64,000 nucleotides of DNA from Formosa agariphila KMM 3901 (GCF_000723205.1 NZ_HG315671.1:2639351-2703350); one strand, 5' to 3'. Numbered from the stretch's first letter, positions 28,014 to 38,474 are shown. Notes: a model not told the origin generated them from the letters alone. A program made the numbers and translations.

Positions 28014-28979
28014 TTACGTTCCACAAAAAACATCCATAATGTGGGTCACCATGGCTGCTTCTTCCACAGAGCAAGGATTTGAATTATGTGCTAAAAAATA
28101 ACCAACAGTTTTTTCTATCATGGGTTGTTGCACATGCTCTGGGTTTTCATAATGGTAACTTTCAATTAGTCCGTTTTTAGAAACGGTTATTGTACTAGTA
28201 TAAAACGAAAATGAAATACTGCCCCTTTCACCTTTAATTGTGCATTCGTCTTTATCTTCTAAAGCATTGAAATTCCAAGTCCCTGAAAATTGTACGCCGT
28301 TTTTAAATAAAACCTCACCACTTACGTCTTGATGAGAAACTTGATTTTCTTTACAGCTTCCTTTCTTTATGTTTTCTACCTCACCAAAATAATGACACAT
28401 CAAATCGATTTGATGAGGCGCTATATCATGAAAATATCCACCTCCAGAAATTTCAGGAATAGTTCTCCAGTTCACTTCTGTTTTAGCAATTAAATTCGTA
28501 TTTCGGGTTTGTTTTATTTGTATTTCGGCCGATATTACGTTCCCAATAACGTTGGAATCTAATAGTTCTTTAATTTTTAAATATACTGGCAACTCTCGTC
28601 TATAATGCGCTACAGTAACTTTTACATTACTCCTTTTAACCGCTTCTACAAGTATATTTGCTTCGTGGTTGTTTAGTACCATTGGTTTTTCTAAATACAC
28701 ATTTTTACCAACATTTATGGCTCGAAGCGCATATTGTAAATGCGATGAAGGTGGTGTAGCTATATATACGGCGTTTATCAAGTCATTTTGTATTAACGCC
28801 TCAGCATTAGTAGTCCAGTTTGCAACACCATGTCGATTAGCAAAATCTATTACTTTGTCTTCATTTCTGCGCATTACTGCCACTAAAGTTGAGTTTTCAG
28901 TTTTATAAAAAGCCGGTCCGCTTTTAACCTCTGCGACATTGCCACAACCTATAATTCCCCAATTTATCCTACTCTCCAT
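28014..28979 (-). CDS. Gfo/Idh/MocA family NAD(P)-dependent oxidoreductase
   Basis: A cytoplasmic sugar oxidoreductase, likely acting on a released monosaccharide. It has 321 residues with no signal peptide. The Rossmann fold begins with NWGIIGCGNVAEVKSGPA. The family motif EKPM (in NVYLEKPMVLNN) holds the conserved Lys. The C-terminal sheet domain has GGGYFHDIAPHQIDLMCHYFG, where the His pair matches the catalytic HxxD region of the family. It is the first gene of a unit of four (oxidoreductase, GH3, GH105, sulfatase) and follows the sulfatase-GH78 gene by 110 bp. The substrate is unknown; a dehydrogenated or unsaturated sugar acid would fit the neighbours. Confidence 0.85.
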   Translation of the reverse strand: MESRINWGIIGCGNVAEVKSGPAFYKTENSTLVAVMRRNEDKVIDFANRHGVANWTTNAEALIQNDLINAVYIATPPSSHLQYALRAINVGKNVYLEKPMVLNNHEANILVEAVKRSNVKVTVAHYRRELPVYLKIKELLDSNVIGNVISAEIQIKQTRNTNLIAKTEVNWRTIPEISGGGYFHDIAPHQIDLMCHYFGEVENIKKGSCKENQVSHQDVSGEVLFKNGVQFSGTWNFNALEDKDECTIKGERGSISFSFYTSTITVSKNGLIESYHYENPEHVQQPMIEKTVGYFLAHNSNPCSVEEAAMVTHIMDVFCGT

Positions 28980-29089
28980 TGTATTTCTAAAAGGTTATTG
29001 CTTTGTTTTAATCGTTCTATAATTAAAAACAGTGGATTCGAAGATCTCCTCATTCAATAATTTTGATAGACTGCTTTATTTTAACTGCA

Positions 29090-32000
29090 TTAAAATGAGT
29101 TAATTTTTAATTCAATAATATGTTTACCTGGCGACAATTGCACGGCTCCAAAAGCAGCGGGTACTTTCTGTCCGTTATGAATTAAATCCTTTCCATCGAT
29201 GTCATCTAAAGAAAATTCTGCCACCATGTTACCTGGAATTTCAATTTCATAAGTTTGTGATCTAGGTCCATTATGTGTAAATGTTGCATGTATTGCACCA
29301 CGTACGGTAGGCACGGTAATTTGGCTAGACTTAAGTTTACCCATTTGTGGTTTTATACTTGCTATACCAAATCCTGCCGTTTTAGGTTTAATTCCCCATA
29401 AGCCTCTAGGGATTGCATTTGCAGGCACTGCTCCCCACGCATGATTCCAATCGAGATTGTTTTTATACTTATTATCCCAAGCTTCTAGAGTAATGGTAGA
29501 GCCTATACGAATCATATTATACCAACTTCTTTCTGAGGTACTTGCTAATAAATCGAGTGCATAATCTGCTTCCCCCACATTGTATAATCCATCCAATAAG
29601 AATTGTGCACCATAAACACTACAGGCCATTCCACGAGATTTTACAAATTCTACTACAGTATCTACATGTTCTTGAGGGACCAAACCAAAGGCTAAAGGCA
29701 TCATATTAGCATGTAGTGAAGCATGATCGGTTCCAATGCCATCAACATAAATACCACGTTTTTTATCGAACATTTGCTCGTTCACAGCTTTTTTAGCTTT
29801 GGCTGCTCTAAGTTCGAAATCTAAAACCTCATCGGTTTTCCCTAAGATTTTTGCAAATTGCGCCATGATTTTCATATTCTCGTAGAAGAACGAATTTATT
29901 ACCGTATTATAGGGCTGAAATACAAATCCGTCACGTTCGCCGGGCGTTTTGCTTCCATTGAAATTAGCCCCTGGCCAGTCTACAATATCTGTTAAAGGCT
30001 TTTTGTATCCTTCGGGGAAGCCCAATTTTTTCATAAACTCGGCATCTACTTTCGTAGAAGTTATAAGCCCATCTTCATTAGAAAGCTCGTATAGGGATTT
30101 ATGTTTTAGGGCTTCATAATAACGCTCAACCAACTCGGTATTTCCTGTATACATATAATCTGCATAAAGTAACAATGCTACATGTTGCTGCCATTCTGTT
30201 GGCCATGTAGGGTTTTTCATGAAATACTCGATAGTTCTGCGAGCCATTGCATATTCCCTGTCTGTTGTATAATGACTTAATTGATTAAGATAAGCATCAG
30301 CTTCGTAAGGAATACGTTCTCTATCGCCATCTACATACAGCCCATTAAAAGTTGTGGCTTTAATGGAATATTTGCTTAAATCCCAAACTTGATTTAAAAT
30401 ATTATTATCGCTTTTAAAACTACTCGCTTTTTCGTCCCAAAACGTATGATACGCTAATTGTTCTACATCGTTAGCATTAATAGAAGATTGTGCGCCTTCA
30501 ATTTCTGCATATCTAAAAGGTAACAAAGGAGGAAATCCTTTTGGCAACGGAATAGCCTTGTTAGGTCTTGTATTTCTCTCGTCTGTTTGTATAGGAATTC
30601 TATATCTAGTTTGGCCAGGTTTAACCTCCACCTTCAACTCCTGATAACGAATGTTACTTTTTGCTGGTGGTGTTCTGTTTACGTTGCCGTTCTCATCGAT
30701 CATTTCACCTACTCTAATAGTTAAGGTATGTGGTGTTTTGGCTTGATAATTAAACTCCATTGTTGCAAATGCAGCTTTTCCGAAATCTATAAAATACACA
30801 CCATCTCTATTCTCAAATTTTGAAGGCTTAATCTTATCTGTTACAAATTTATTTTCGGTAGAAATAATATAGTTATCACTTTCGCCTATTGTGAATTTTT
30901 GTGCTTTAGAATAGTCTACCAATCGGTTTTCTTCATCCCAAATTCTTACTTTCCAATAGTACGTTTCACCTATTTTTAATGGTTTTCCTCCAAAATCCAC
31001 ATTAGTAGATTGCGAAGATCGCACTTGGCCACTATCCCAAACATCGCCATTATTGGCATTAATTATCGTTTCGCTAGAAGCCACTAATAACTGATATGCC
31101 GATTGGTATTTAGAGCTCAACGGAACGGTCCAACCAAACTCTGGTTTAAGATCGAAAATTTTAACTTCAGATTCAGGCTGTCTAATAAGTTCAACAGTTA
31201 AATCAGACGGTCCAGCTCTAAACTCATCACTATTTTTTGCGATTAACTCATCTAGTTTTTCGCGAAGTGCCTTAGCGACATTCTGGTATTTTTTCTTTCC
31301 TATTAAATTATTAATTTCTTTAGGATCTTTTTTGATGTTATATAACTCTTCTATCGTTTTGTCATTTACATAACGAAAGTATTTCCATTCTTCAGTTCGG
31401 ACACCTTCACTTGGAGGTATATTTTCAAAATCCCATAAATGCTCTATAAGAATTGTGTCTCTGCTAATGGTACTGGTCTCTTGCTTTACTAGAGGTAGCA
31501 AGCTTTTACCTTGCCAAGATTCTGGAGCTTTTACTCCTGCTAAATCTGCTATGGTTTGTGTTACATCGATATTTAACACCATTTCGGATATATCTTGATG
31601 TTTATTTACACGAGGATCAAAAACAATTAATGGTACGCGAATAGAGTTATCGTACATTAACCATTTTCCGGCTAATTGGCGTTCACCTAAAAAGTAACCA
31701 TTGTCTCCCATTACAATAATTACGGTGTTTTTGTCTACACCTTTTTCTTTTAATTTATCACGAATTTTCTTTATTTCTAGATCTATTCCAGAAATCATTC
31801 TGTAATATCCTTTTAAACTGTGTTGATATTTTTCAGGGTCGTCGTAACGCCATGTCCATCGTAACCTATTAAACCCATCTCGAACAGCTTGCGGTTGTGC
31901 TAAAAAGTATTTTTCGTCTGCTAAGTCTGGACCTGGAAGTGTAGTATCTTGAAGTAAAGCATCTGTTGTGGTTTGCCAAAAATATTGCTCTGGAGCCCCA

Positions 32001-32614
32001 TCATGAGCATGCGGAGCACTAAAGCTTAAAGATAACATAAATGGTTGTGTGTTAGTAGCATTCTTATCTATAAAGTCTATGGCTTGTTGCCCAGTATAAC
32101 GCGTTAAATGTACAGTATCGTTATTAATAGTCTTATAGTAATAGCCTCTTTTGTCTTTATATCTATTATTCCTGTCATAAGACTCAAATTCATCAAATTG
32201 ACTCTCAAGGTTATCATATCGCACACCATATTTACCATAAAACCCTGTATAATATCCATTATTCTTTAATAATTTTGGATAGGCATTATTCATGTATTCT
32301 TCTCTAACATTACCTGTTTGAAAGTTAAAATTATGAGATCTTTCGTGTAAACCAGTCCATAAAGACGCACGACTTGCAGCACAAATAGGCGTGGTTACAA
32401 TAGCATGATCAAAATAGGTCCCTTGTTGGGCCAATTTGTCCATTTCTGGTGTATTAACAAATTTGTTACCAGCATAACCTATAGCATCAAAACGCTGATC
32501 GTCTGTTAAAATGAAAATGATATTTGGTTTCTCTTTTTTTACAGTTTGAGACATTGCATTGTTAAAAAATACAGCAATAAATACAAGGTTAATTATAGCT
32601 TTATATTTTATCAT
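29090..32614 (-). CDS. Sulfatase-rhamnosidase fusion (S1 sulfatase + GH78)
   Basis: Two enzymes in one 1174-residue secreted protein. Residues about 25-465 are an S1 sulfatase: [18 protein letters not shown] binds the metal, and [11 protein letters not shown] carries the formylglycine-precursor Cys78. [19 protein letters not shown] is the second metal/sulfate motif. Residues about 480-1174 are a GH78 rhamnosidase with its N-terminal sandwich ([32 protein letters not shown]) and catalytic signature [15 protein letters not shown] at about 757-771. The signal peptide ends NNAMSQ. The fusion suggests consecutive removal of sulfate from a terminal rhamnose and then of the rhamnose itself. The F. 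agariphila enzyme I remember as P36 (S1_25-GH78) has this layout. Confidence 0.93.
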
Positions 32615-32687
32615 TTAATTATACTTTTATTAATTCTTAGAAGTGCGATAAGCACTAAATATTTAGTTATAAGAATAGCATTAAATC

Positions 32688-32722
32688 ACCCTACATCTCT
32701 AATATGGTTTAGATGTAGAGTG
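32688..32722 (-). terminator. Hairpin after the SusCD-FAS1 operon
   Basis: CACCCTACATCT (32688-32699) can pair with AGATGTAGAGTG (32711-32722) at 11 of 12 positions. It stands 39 bp after the stop of the fasciclin-like gene and 74 bp before the sulfatase-GH78 start. The following T-tract is weak, so it may be a partial terminator or an mRNA-end stabiliser. Confidence 0.5.
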
Positions 32723-32760
32723 AATTTATTTTAACCCATTAAATTTTATAGCTATGCCGA

Positions 32761-33486
32761 CTAGAAGTCCATTTTTGGCTCTCCAAACTTATATCGTCTG
32801 GCCATTTTACCATTATTGTTTAAACCGAATATGTGAGCTACACTATTACCGTTAGAAAATATATAATTATGATATCCAACAGGAACATTAATTTTTCCAA
32901 GATTACCTGTAGGCAAGTCTGGTGAATCATTAATTTGCATCACATAATTCCAATCACGAGCAATAGTCATTATTTGATTATTAACATCTTCAGATAATGT
33001 TTCGAAGGTGTAAGGTAGATCCAATGTTTTCAAGTGATCTGGACCTTGATCAACGTATATAGGTAACGTTAGATACAATAAATAATTACGAACAATATCT
33101 AGATCTACTGCTGGATCTTCAAACACTTCTTTAGGGTCTCTATCTGCTGTATTCTTTAAATTAAATTCTCGTGAAAAGAATCCAGGTCCGTTATTAGTCC
33201 AATTTGGATCTTTCATTAAGAAAAATGTATACGTTTCTGTTTTAGAATTATACATATCCTGTAATCCTGTTTGCTTAATGGCCTCGATCATGAAACCAAA
33301 TTCATCATTAGGGTTAGTTTGCAGCCATTCCCATGTTGTCATAGAACCAAAAGTAAATTGAGGGTCTACTTCTGGATCGAATCTAAATTTTTCTTGAGGT
33401 TCTAAATCACATCCTGAAAATGAGAGCATAGTTATAACTAACAGTAACAGGGTATTAATTCTTTTATTAATATTATATGTTTTCAT
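32761..33486 (-). CDS. Fasciclin-domain (FAS1-like) lipoprotein of the SusCD unit
   Basis: Probably a surface-exposed accessory protein working with the SusCD pair upstream. It has 241 residues with a lipoprotein signal [13 protein letters not shown] (Cys26). One FAS1-like domain follows: [18 protein letters not shown] and [13 protein letters not shown] match the start of the fasciclin fold, though the later H2-type motif is poorly kept. It begins 34 bp after the SusD stop. FAS1-like lipoproteins are often found beside SusCD pairs, but their task is not settled; glycan binding or adhesion are both possible. The domain call is a pattern judgement. Confidence 0.65.
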
Positions 33487-33520
33487 TTCTATTTATTTTT
33501 TTTGATAAAACATTACATTA

Positions 33521-35032
33521 TTAGTATGGTACATTTTGTTCTAACTTAGGGTTATCTATTAAATGTCTAAACCAAAGTGGCCATATTATTCTATCCTGTG
33601 TTAATCCATTAATTGGCCCCATAACTTCTACTGCTTTATTTGTTCTTACTAAATCCCACCATCTATAGCCTTCTGCTAATAATTCTAATCGTCTTTCAGA
33701 TAAAATAAAGTCTTCTAATTCGTCTTTATCATTAATATTCACCACATCTGGAATAGTTCCAGAATTTACTAGAGGTAACTCCCTAGCTTCTCTTATTTGG
33801 TTAACTAATTCTATAGCTTCTGTAGGCTGGCCTAATTGATTTAAAGCCTCTGCCTTAAGAAGTAACATATCGGCATATCTAAATAGAATAATATTAGTGT
33901 CATCTATGCTTGGACTAATATTAACTTTATGGTATTTAGAAATTCTAAGATCTTCTTCTTGTGTTCCCGGCGCTGCAATAGACTCGTAGTATCTGTAATC
34001 TCCATACTTCGCATTTAGTTCTCCTGTATCTTCATTTTCTTCAAATACATGAGGAGGCACATTTGGATATTTAGTTGCCCATGCGGTAGAATCTGTTGGG
34101 AATTTAGTTTCCCACTCTTCAACCAAATTAGGGGCTACATAATAAGAAGGTACTCCCGGAAAGAACACTTGATAAATTCCAGATGCTCTATTACCATCCT
34201 CTTCAAAATCATATCGTATAGACATAATGAGTTCTGGACCTTCTTGACCTTCTCCTGGGTAGTTTATTTCATCATTTAAGAATAGGTCTCTCCATTGTTT
34301 TCTATTGGTGGTTAACGAAAATTGATTACTAGCGATTAAAGATGTTAATGCTGTATTGGCAGCTTCATATTCATTAAGATACATATGAACCTGTGCTTTA
34401 AATGCTAACAAGCTCAGTTTTGAAAATGTATAATCGCTAGATACTACTGTTAAATTTTTTTCAGCCTCTTCAATATCAGATAATACTAGATCTAAAACCT
34501 CTTGAGCAGAAGATCTCGGTTTTATAGCATCATCTGAAAAAGTAAGTTCAGCTTTTGTAAATAATGGTACTCCACCCCATACGCGGTAAGCATCGAAATA
34601 AGCAAAGGCTCTTAGTGCGTAAGCTTCTCCTAAATACTGAGTATCATAATAAGGTATTTCAGGAATTTTTTCTATGGCTAAATTCGCTCTAAAGATTAGA
34701 GAATAAAATTCATCCCATTGTAAATATTCTGTAGAAGATTCTGGTGTAAGATTATTATTTATTAAATCTTGCGTGTCTGGTTGAGGTTTTTCAGAATTCA
34801 CATAATTATCTGCTCGGAACTCTCCCCAATAAAACCTTTTAGTTCTATACGCTTTTTGTAACGCATCGTACGCCGCCGCTAAACCTAATTTAGCATCCTC
34901 GTTAGTTTTCCAAAATTGCTCATCAGATATTGAACTTTCAGGCTCAACCTCTAAAACGCTTTCGCATGAATTTAAAACACCTAAGCTAATAAGTATTAAA
35001 AATGTGATAGATATATTTTTAAATTTTTTCAT
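33521..35032 (-). CDS. SusD-like glycan-binding lipoprotein (second pair)
   Basis: Binds glycan on top of the SusC barrel encoded just upstream. It has 503 residues with a lipoprotein signal (ISLGVLNSCESVLEVEPES, Cys23). SusD marks include WKTNEDAKLGLAAAYDALQ, YLGEAYALRAFAYFDAYRVWGGVPLFTKA and FILSERRLELLAEGYRWWDLVRTNKA. It differs strongly from the first SusD at 7513, so the two pairs probably take up different ulvan fragments. It is 29 bp after its SusC gene. A copy-like match to box A (CTATCCTGTGTT) lies inside the coding sequence at 33591, about 105 bp before the next gene. Confidence 0.95.
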   Translation of the reverse strand: MKKFKNISITFLILISLGVLNSCESVLEVEPESSISDEQFWKTNEDAKLGLAAAYDALQKAYRTKRFYWGEFRADNYVNSEKPQPDTQDLINNNLTPESSTEYLQWDEFYSLIFRANLAIEKIPEIPYYDTQYLGEAYALRAFAYFDAYRVWGGVPLFTKAELTFSDDAIKPRSSAQEVLDLVLSDIEEAEKNLTVVSSDYTFSKLSLLAFKAQVHMYLNEYEAANTALTSLIASNQFSLTTNRKQWRDLFLNDEINYPGEGQEGPELIMSIRYDFEEDGNRASGIYQVFFPGVPSYYVAPNLVEEWETKFPTDSTAWATKYPNVPPHVFEENEDTGELNAKYGDYRYYESIAAPGTQEEDLRISKYHKVNISPSIDDTNIILFRYADMLLLKAEALNQLGQPTEAIELVNQIREARELPLVNSGTIPDVVNINDKDELEDFILSERRLELLAEGYRWWDLVRTNKAVEVMGPINGLTQDRIIWPLWFRHLIDNPKLEQNVPY

Positions 35033-35061
35033 TTCTTAATTTTTAAAATTTTATAACACTA

Positions 35062-38000
35062 CTAAAATTCTACGTTTAAGCCAATCACTATCTCTGTTTG
35101 ATTTGGGTAACGTAAACTATCCCAACCCGGTTCTAACGCATTACCTCTATTACCTAATTCTGGATTATAACCTTCATAATTAGTAAACATAAATACATTA
35201 TTAATACTAGCATTTAAGGACAGTCTATTAATAAATCCTAATTTATTTAAGGTATCTGGATTAAAGCTATACCCTAGTTGGATATTTCTAAGCGAGATAA
35301 AATCTGCGCTACTCACATAATTAGATTCGTATCCACTACGGTTATTAGCACGACTAACTTCTAAACTTGGATATTTTGTGATATCGCCAGGATTAACCCA
35401 CGCACCATCAATTCTATCTGGAGAAGGCGCATATACTGCATTACTAGCTTTATCTCTTATGTGGTCGTAATCTCTATAAATATCGTTCCCAAAATTGTAG
35501 TTAAACAAGAAAGAAAAGAAGAATCCATTATAATCGAACCTATTAGAAAAACCACCTGCAAAATCAGACAGTCCATTTCCTATTATTGTTCTATCATTTG
35601 CTGCATCTATATTAAAATCTCCATTTTGGTCTTGAAAGATAATATCTCCACCTCTTAAAACTTTATTAGCAAATTTTAGTCTTTCAATATCTCCGTTATA
35701 AGCTTGACCATTTAAGGTGTAATTGACAAAATTCTGGTTAGCATCAAAATTTGGAGTTAAACGTATACCATCTGGTGTAAATGCATTAGACTCGTCGTAC
35801 TGAAATACACCTAGATTTTTATAACCATACATATTTCCTAATGATTCACCTTCTTCTATTAGGTATCCGCCTGTTTCAAATCCGTCTTCATCAGCTAATT
35901 CTAATACTTCGTTTTCATTATATGAGAAATTAAAACTAGTTGTCCAAGTAAAACGCTCATTTCTAATTGGTTTTGCTGCAATACTAACTTCCCAACCTCT
36001 ATTTTCTACAGATCCAATGTTAGCTCTTATATTTGAAAAACCTGTTTCTTGTGGAATAGGTACATTATATAATAAATCGTCTGTGGTTTTAACATAACGG
36101 TCTACGGACACATTTAATCTTCTTTTAAATAAAGATAAATCTATACCATAGTTTTGTTGTGCTGTTTCTTCCCATCCTAAATCTCCATTGCCCAATTGTA
36201 CAGGAGCAAATCCGTTAACTGAATTATAGAAAAACCCTGGATTATATAAGGCTATACTTTCAAAATCTCCTATACGCTCGTTACCTGTAATGGCATAACT
36301 AGCACGTAATTTTAAAAGGTTTATAAAACCTAAGGATTTCATAAAATTTTCTTCTGATATTTTCCATCCTAACTGAATAGCTGGAAAATTTCCCCAAATA
36401 CGATTTTCACCAAATCGAGAAGAACCATCTCTACGAATAGATGCTGTTATTAAATATTTGCTTTTATAATCGTAACCAATTCTAGCATATAAGGAAGACA
36501 ATGCATGCGTGGTTGCATCTGTTCCTGTAGTGTTTAAATTATATTCTTTAACATTATTAAATGTTTGGATATAATCGTTATTAAATTCGATGGCATTTAA
36601 GTCTGAGTATTCATACCACCATCTTTGAATTGAAAAACCTGCTAAGCCAGTAACAGTATGCTTATCATTAAAGGTTTTGTTATAGTTAAAAAAGTTTTCG
36701 TTTTGAAAATCGTAAAACGTATTTACTCTTTCTCTACCATTTATCTTACCATTATCTATATTAACCGTTTCTTGAGGGTTAAATTGATTTAGTTTTTGGT
36801 TTCTATAATTAAATCCTAAGGTAGTTTTAAACGTTAATCCAGGTGCCAATTTTACACTTATGTAGTTAAATATAGTAGAACTAAACTGTCTATTATCATT
36901 TACCTGCAGTTCTGCTCTAGCCAAAGGGTTATTTCTTGCATAACGTTCTCTAATATAAGAGCCATCAAAATCTACCAATAATACATTAGGCTGTCTGTAA
37001 GATAAATTACGAAAAACACTTCCTTCATTAATACCGTCCTGCATTTGATACGTACCTGTCATACGCGTACCAGCGGTTATAAACTTATTTAAATCGAAGT
37101 CTATTTTTAAATTAGATGTAATTCTGTTATAACCACTACCTTTTACAATACCTGTTTCATCCAAATATCCTGTATTCCAGTAGAATTTCGATTTCTCTCC
37201 ACCACCACTAAATGCTAAGTTAACTTGGTTTTTTACACCTAACTGTTTTATAGCGTCCTGAACATCAACTACTAATTGACTTCTAATTCCTAAAGAATCT
37301 TCTACTTGACCTGAAGCGTCTGTACTACCTGTTCTTAAAGACTCAAATTTATTCCATTGTCTAGTATTAGACACAGGAACCAAATTATTTAAGAAACTTA
37401 CAGAACTAATATAATCTACAGTCATCTTTGGAAAACCAGGTTTACCTTGTTTAGTTGTTATTAATACAACCCCATTTGCCGATTTAGACCCATAAATGGC
37501 TGCAGATGCTCCATCCTTTAGGATATCCATACTTTCAATATCGGCTGGGTTAATATTAGTAATATCATTTACTTGTTGTCCATCTACAACATACAAGGGC
37601 GATGACCCCGCACCAAAAGTAGAAATCCCACGAATAATAATTTCAGAATCCCCACCAGGTCCACCATTAGTGGTTACCTGTACACCAGCAACACGCCCCT
37701 GAATACCTTGTAAGGCATCTACAGGAGATACACTACTTAACTCTTCGGAATCTACAGACCCAACTGCTCCAATAACATCTGCTCTTTTCTGTTCTCCATA
37801 CCCAATAACAACTACTTCATCTAAGCTTTGTAATTCAGCTTTAAGCGTTAAATCAATAACTTTTCTAGATTTTATTGGTACTTCTTGAGTTTCATAACCT
37901 ATATATGAATACACTAATACTAATTGCCCTGGAACGAGTGTAACAGAATAACGACCGTCAAAGTCTGTCACAGTTCCATTTTTAGTACCTTTCTGAATCA

Positions 38001-38178
38001 CATTTACACCAGGGATAGGAATTCCATCCTCTCCCATAATAGTTCCGGTCACCTCGCTTTGCGCGTTTAAATTGTTAACTGTAAAACTGGAAAATAGCAA
38101 CATTAATATAAAAGCTAAACCAGAAAAAGTACAATTTCTTTTAATTTTTGGTTTCATTTTAAGTTTTTGTTTAAACAT
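35062..38178 (-). CDS. SusC-like TonB-dependent transporter (second pair)
   Basis: Outer-membrane importer for oligosaccharides. It has 1038 residues: a signal peptide ending NNLNAQ at about residue 40, long because of an N-terminal extension MFKQKLKMKPKIKR. The start may in fact be the Met at residue 8. The carboxypeptidase-like domain (VTGTIMGEDGIPIPGVNVIQ), the signature SLDEVVVIGYGEQKRADVIG and the plug (IIIRGISTFGAGSSPLYVVDG, AAIYGSKSANGVVLITTK) follow. The barrel ends with IVIGLNVEF. It is the first gene of a SusC-SusD-FAS1 unit. A box A variant lies 87 bp before the start, downstream of the regulator gene. Confidence 0.95.
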   Translation of the reverse strand: MFKQKLKMKPKIKRNCTFSGLAFILMLLFSSFTVNNLNAQSEVTGTIMGEDGIPIPGVNVIQKGTKNGTVTDFDGRYSVTLVPGQLVLVYSYIGYETQEVPIKSRKVIDLTLKAELQSLDEVVVIGYGEQKRADVIGAVGSVDSEELSSVSPVDALQGIQGRVAGVQVTTNGGPGGDSEIIIRGISTFGAGSSPLYVVDGQQVNDITNINPADIESMDILKDGASAAIYGSKSANGVVLITTKQGKPGFPKMTVDYISSVSFLNNLVPVSNTRQWNKFESLRTGSTDASGQVEDSLGIRSQLVVDVQDAIKQLGVKNQVNLAFSGGGEKSKFYWNTGYLDETGIVKGSGYNRITSNLKIDFDLNKFITAGTRMTGTYQMQDGINEGSVFRNLSYRQPNVLLVDFDGSYIRERYARNNPLARAELQVNDNRQFSSTIFNYISVKLAPGLTFKTTLGFNYRNQKLNQFNPQETVNIDNGKINGRERVNTFYDFQNENFFNYNKTFNDKHTVTGLAGFSIQRWWYEYSDLNAIEFNNDYIQTFNNVKEYNLNTTGTDATTHALSSLYARIGYDYKSKYLITASIRRDGSSRFGENRIWGNFPAIQLGWKISEENFMKSLGFINLLKLRASYAITGNERIGDFESIALYNPGFFYNSVNGFAPVQLGNGDLGWEETAQQNYGIDLSLFKRRLNVSVDRYVKTTDDLLYNVPIPQETGFSNIRANIGSVENRGWEVSIAAKPIRNERFTWTTSFNFSYNENEVLELADEDGFETGGYLIEEGESLGNMYGYKNLGVFQYDESNAFTPDGIRLTPNFDANQNFVNYTLNGQAYNGDIERLKFANKVLRGGDIIFQDQNGDFNIDAANDRTIIGNGLSDFAGGFSNRFDYNGFFFSFLFNYNFGNDIYRDYDHIRDKASNAVYAPSPDRIDGAWVNPGDITKYPSLEVSRANNRSGYESNYVSSADFISLRNIQLGYSFNPDTLNKLGFINRLSLNASINNVFMFTNYEGYNPELGNRGNALEPGWDSLRYPNQTEIVIGLNVEF

Positions 38179-38264
38179 ACAATTGGTTTTAATTAGTTTA
38201 TTTACTAGTTAAAAAATCAACTAGATTTTTATTAAAGCAATTTTACGATTTGTAAAAATGGTCT

Positions 38265-38277
38265 CTATCCTGTGTTG
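38265..38277 (-). promoter_or_regulatory. Box A variant (CTATCCTGTGTTG) before second susC
   Basis: It shares CTATCCTGT-TT with the perfect copies. It is 87 bp upstream of the annotated susC start, or about 108 bp from the alternative internal Met. No clear TAnnTTTG box follows here. Confidence 0.48.
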
Positions 38278-38387
38278 TACTGTTCTAAGATTTAGTGCTT
38301 CTACGAGTTCTTTAAAATCGTGTTTAATCTTTAATCCTATATAAGAGCCTAAAATGGAGGTTTTAAAATACAATCTCTAAAAATGCT

Positions 38388-38474
38388 TTACAGTAAGTAT
38401 AATATTATTAAAAACATTATAACAGCTAAAGCCAAAAGCGTTACCTCTAAAAATTTTTGATGTTTAATCTTCAT
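38388..38474 (-). CDS. Candidate 28-residue single-span membrane peptide
   Basis: An ATG-started frame encodes a short peptide beginning MKIKHQKFLEVT, with positively charged residues first, followed by about 15 hydrophobic residues and a TAA stop. The charge layout is that of a real single transmembrane helix. It lies about 195 bp after the regulator stop and in the leader zone of susC. Such a short frame can occur by chance in AT-rich DNA, and the ribosome site is not distinctive. Listed as a possibility only. Confidence 0.2.
   Translation of the reverse strand: MKIKHQKFLEVTLLALAVIMFLIILYLL

Noticed and set aside
27886-28074. Short minus-strand frame between GH3 and oxidoreductase
   Set aside because: It overlaps the start of the GH3 gene and the end of the oxidoreductase gene in a different frame and resembles nothing.
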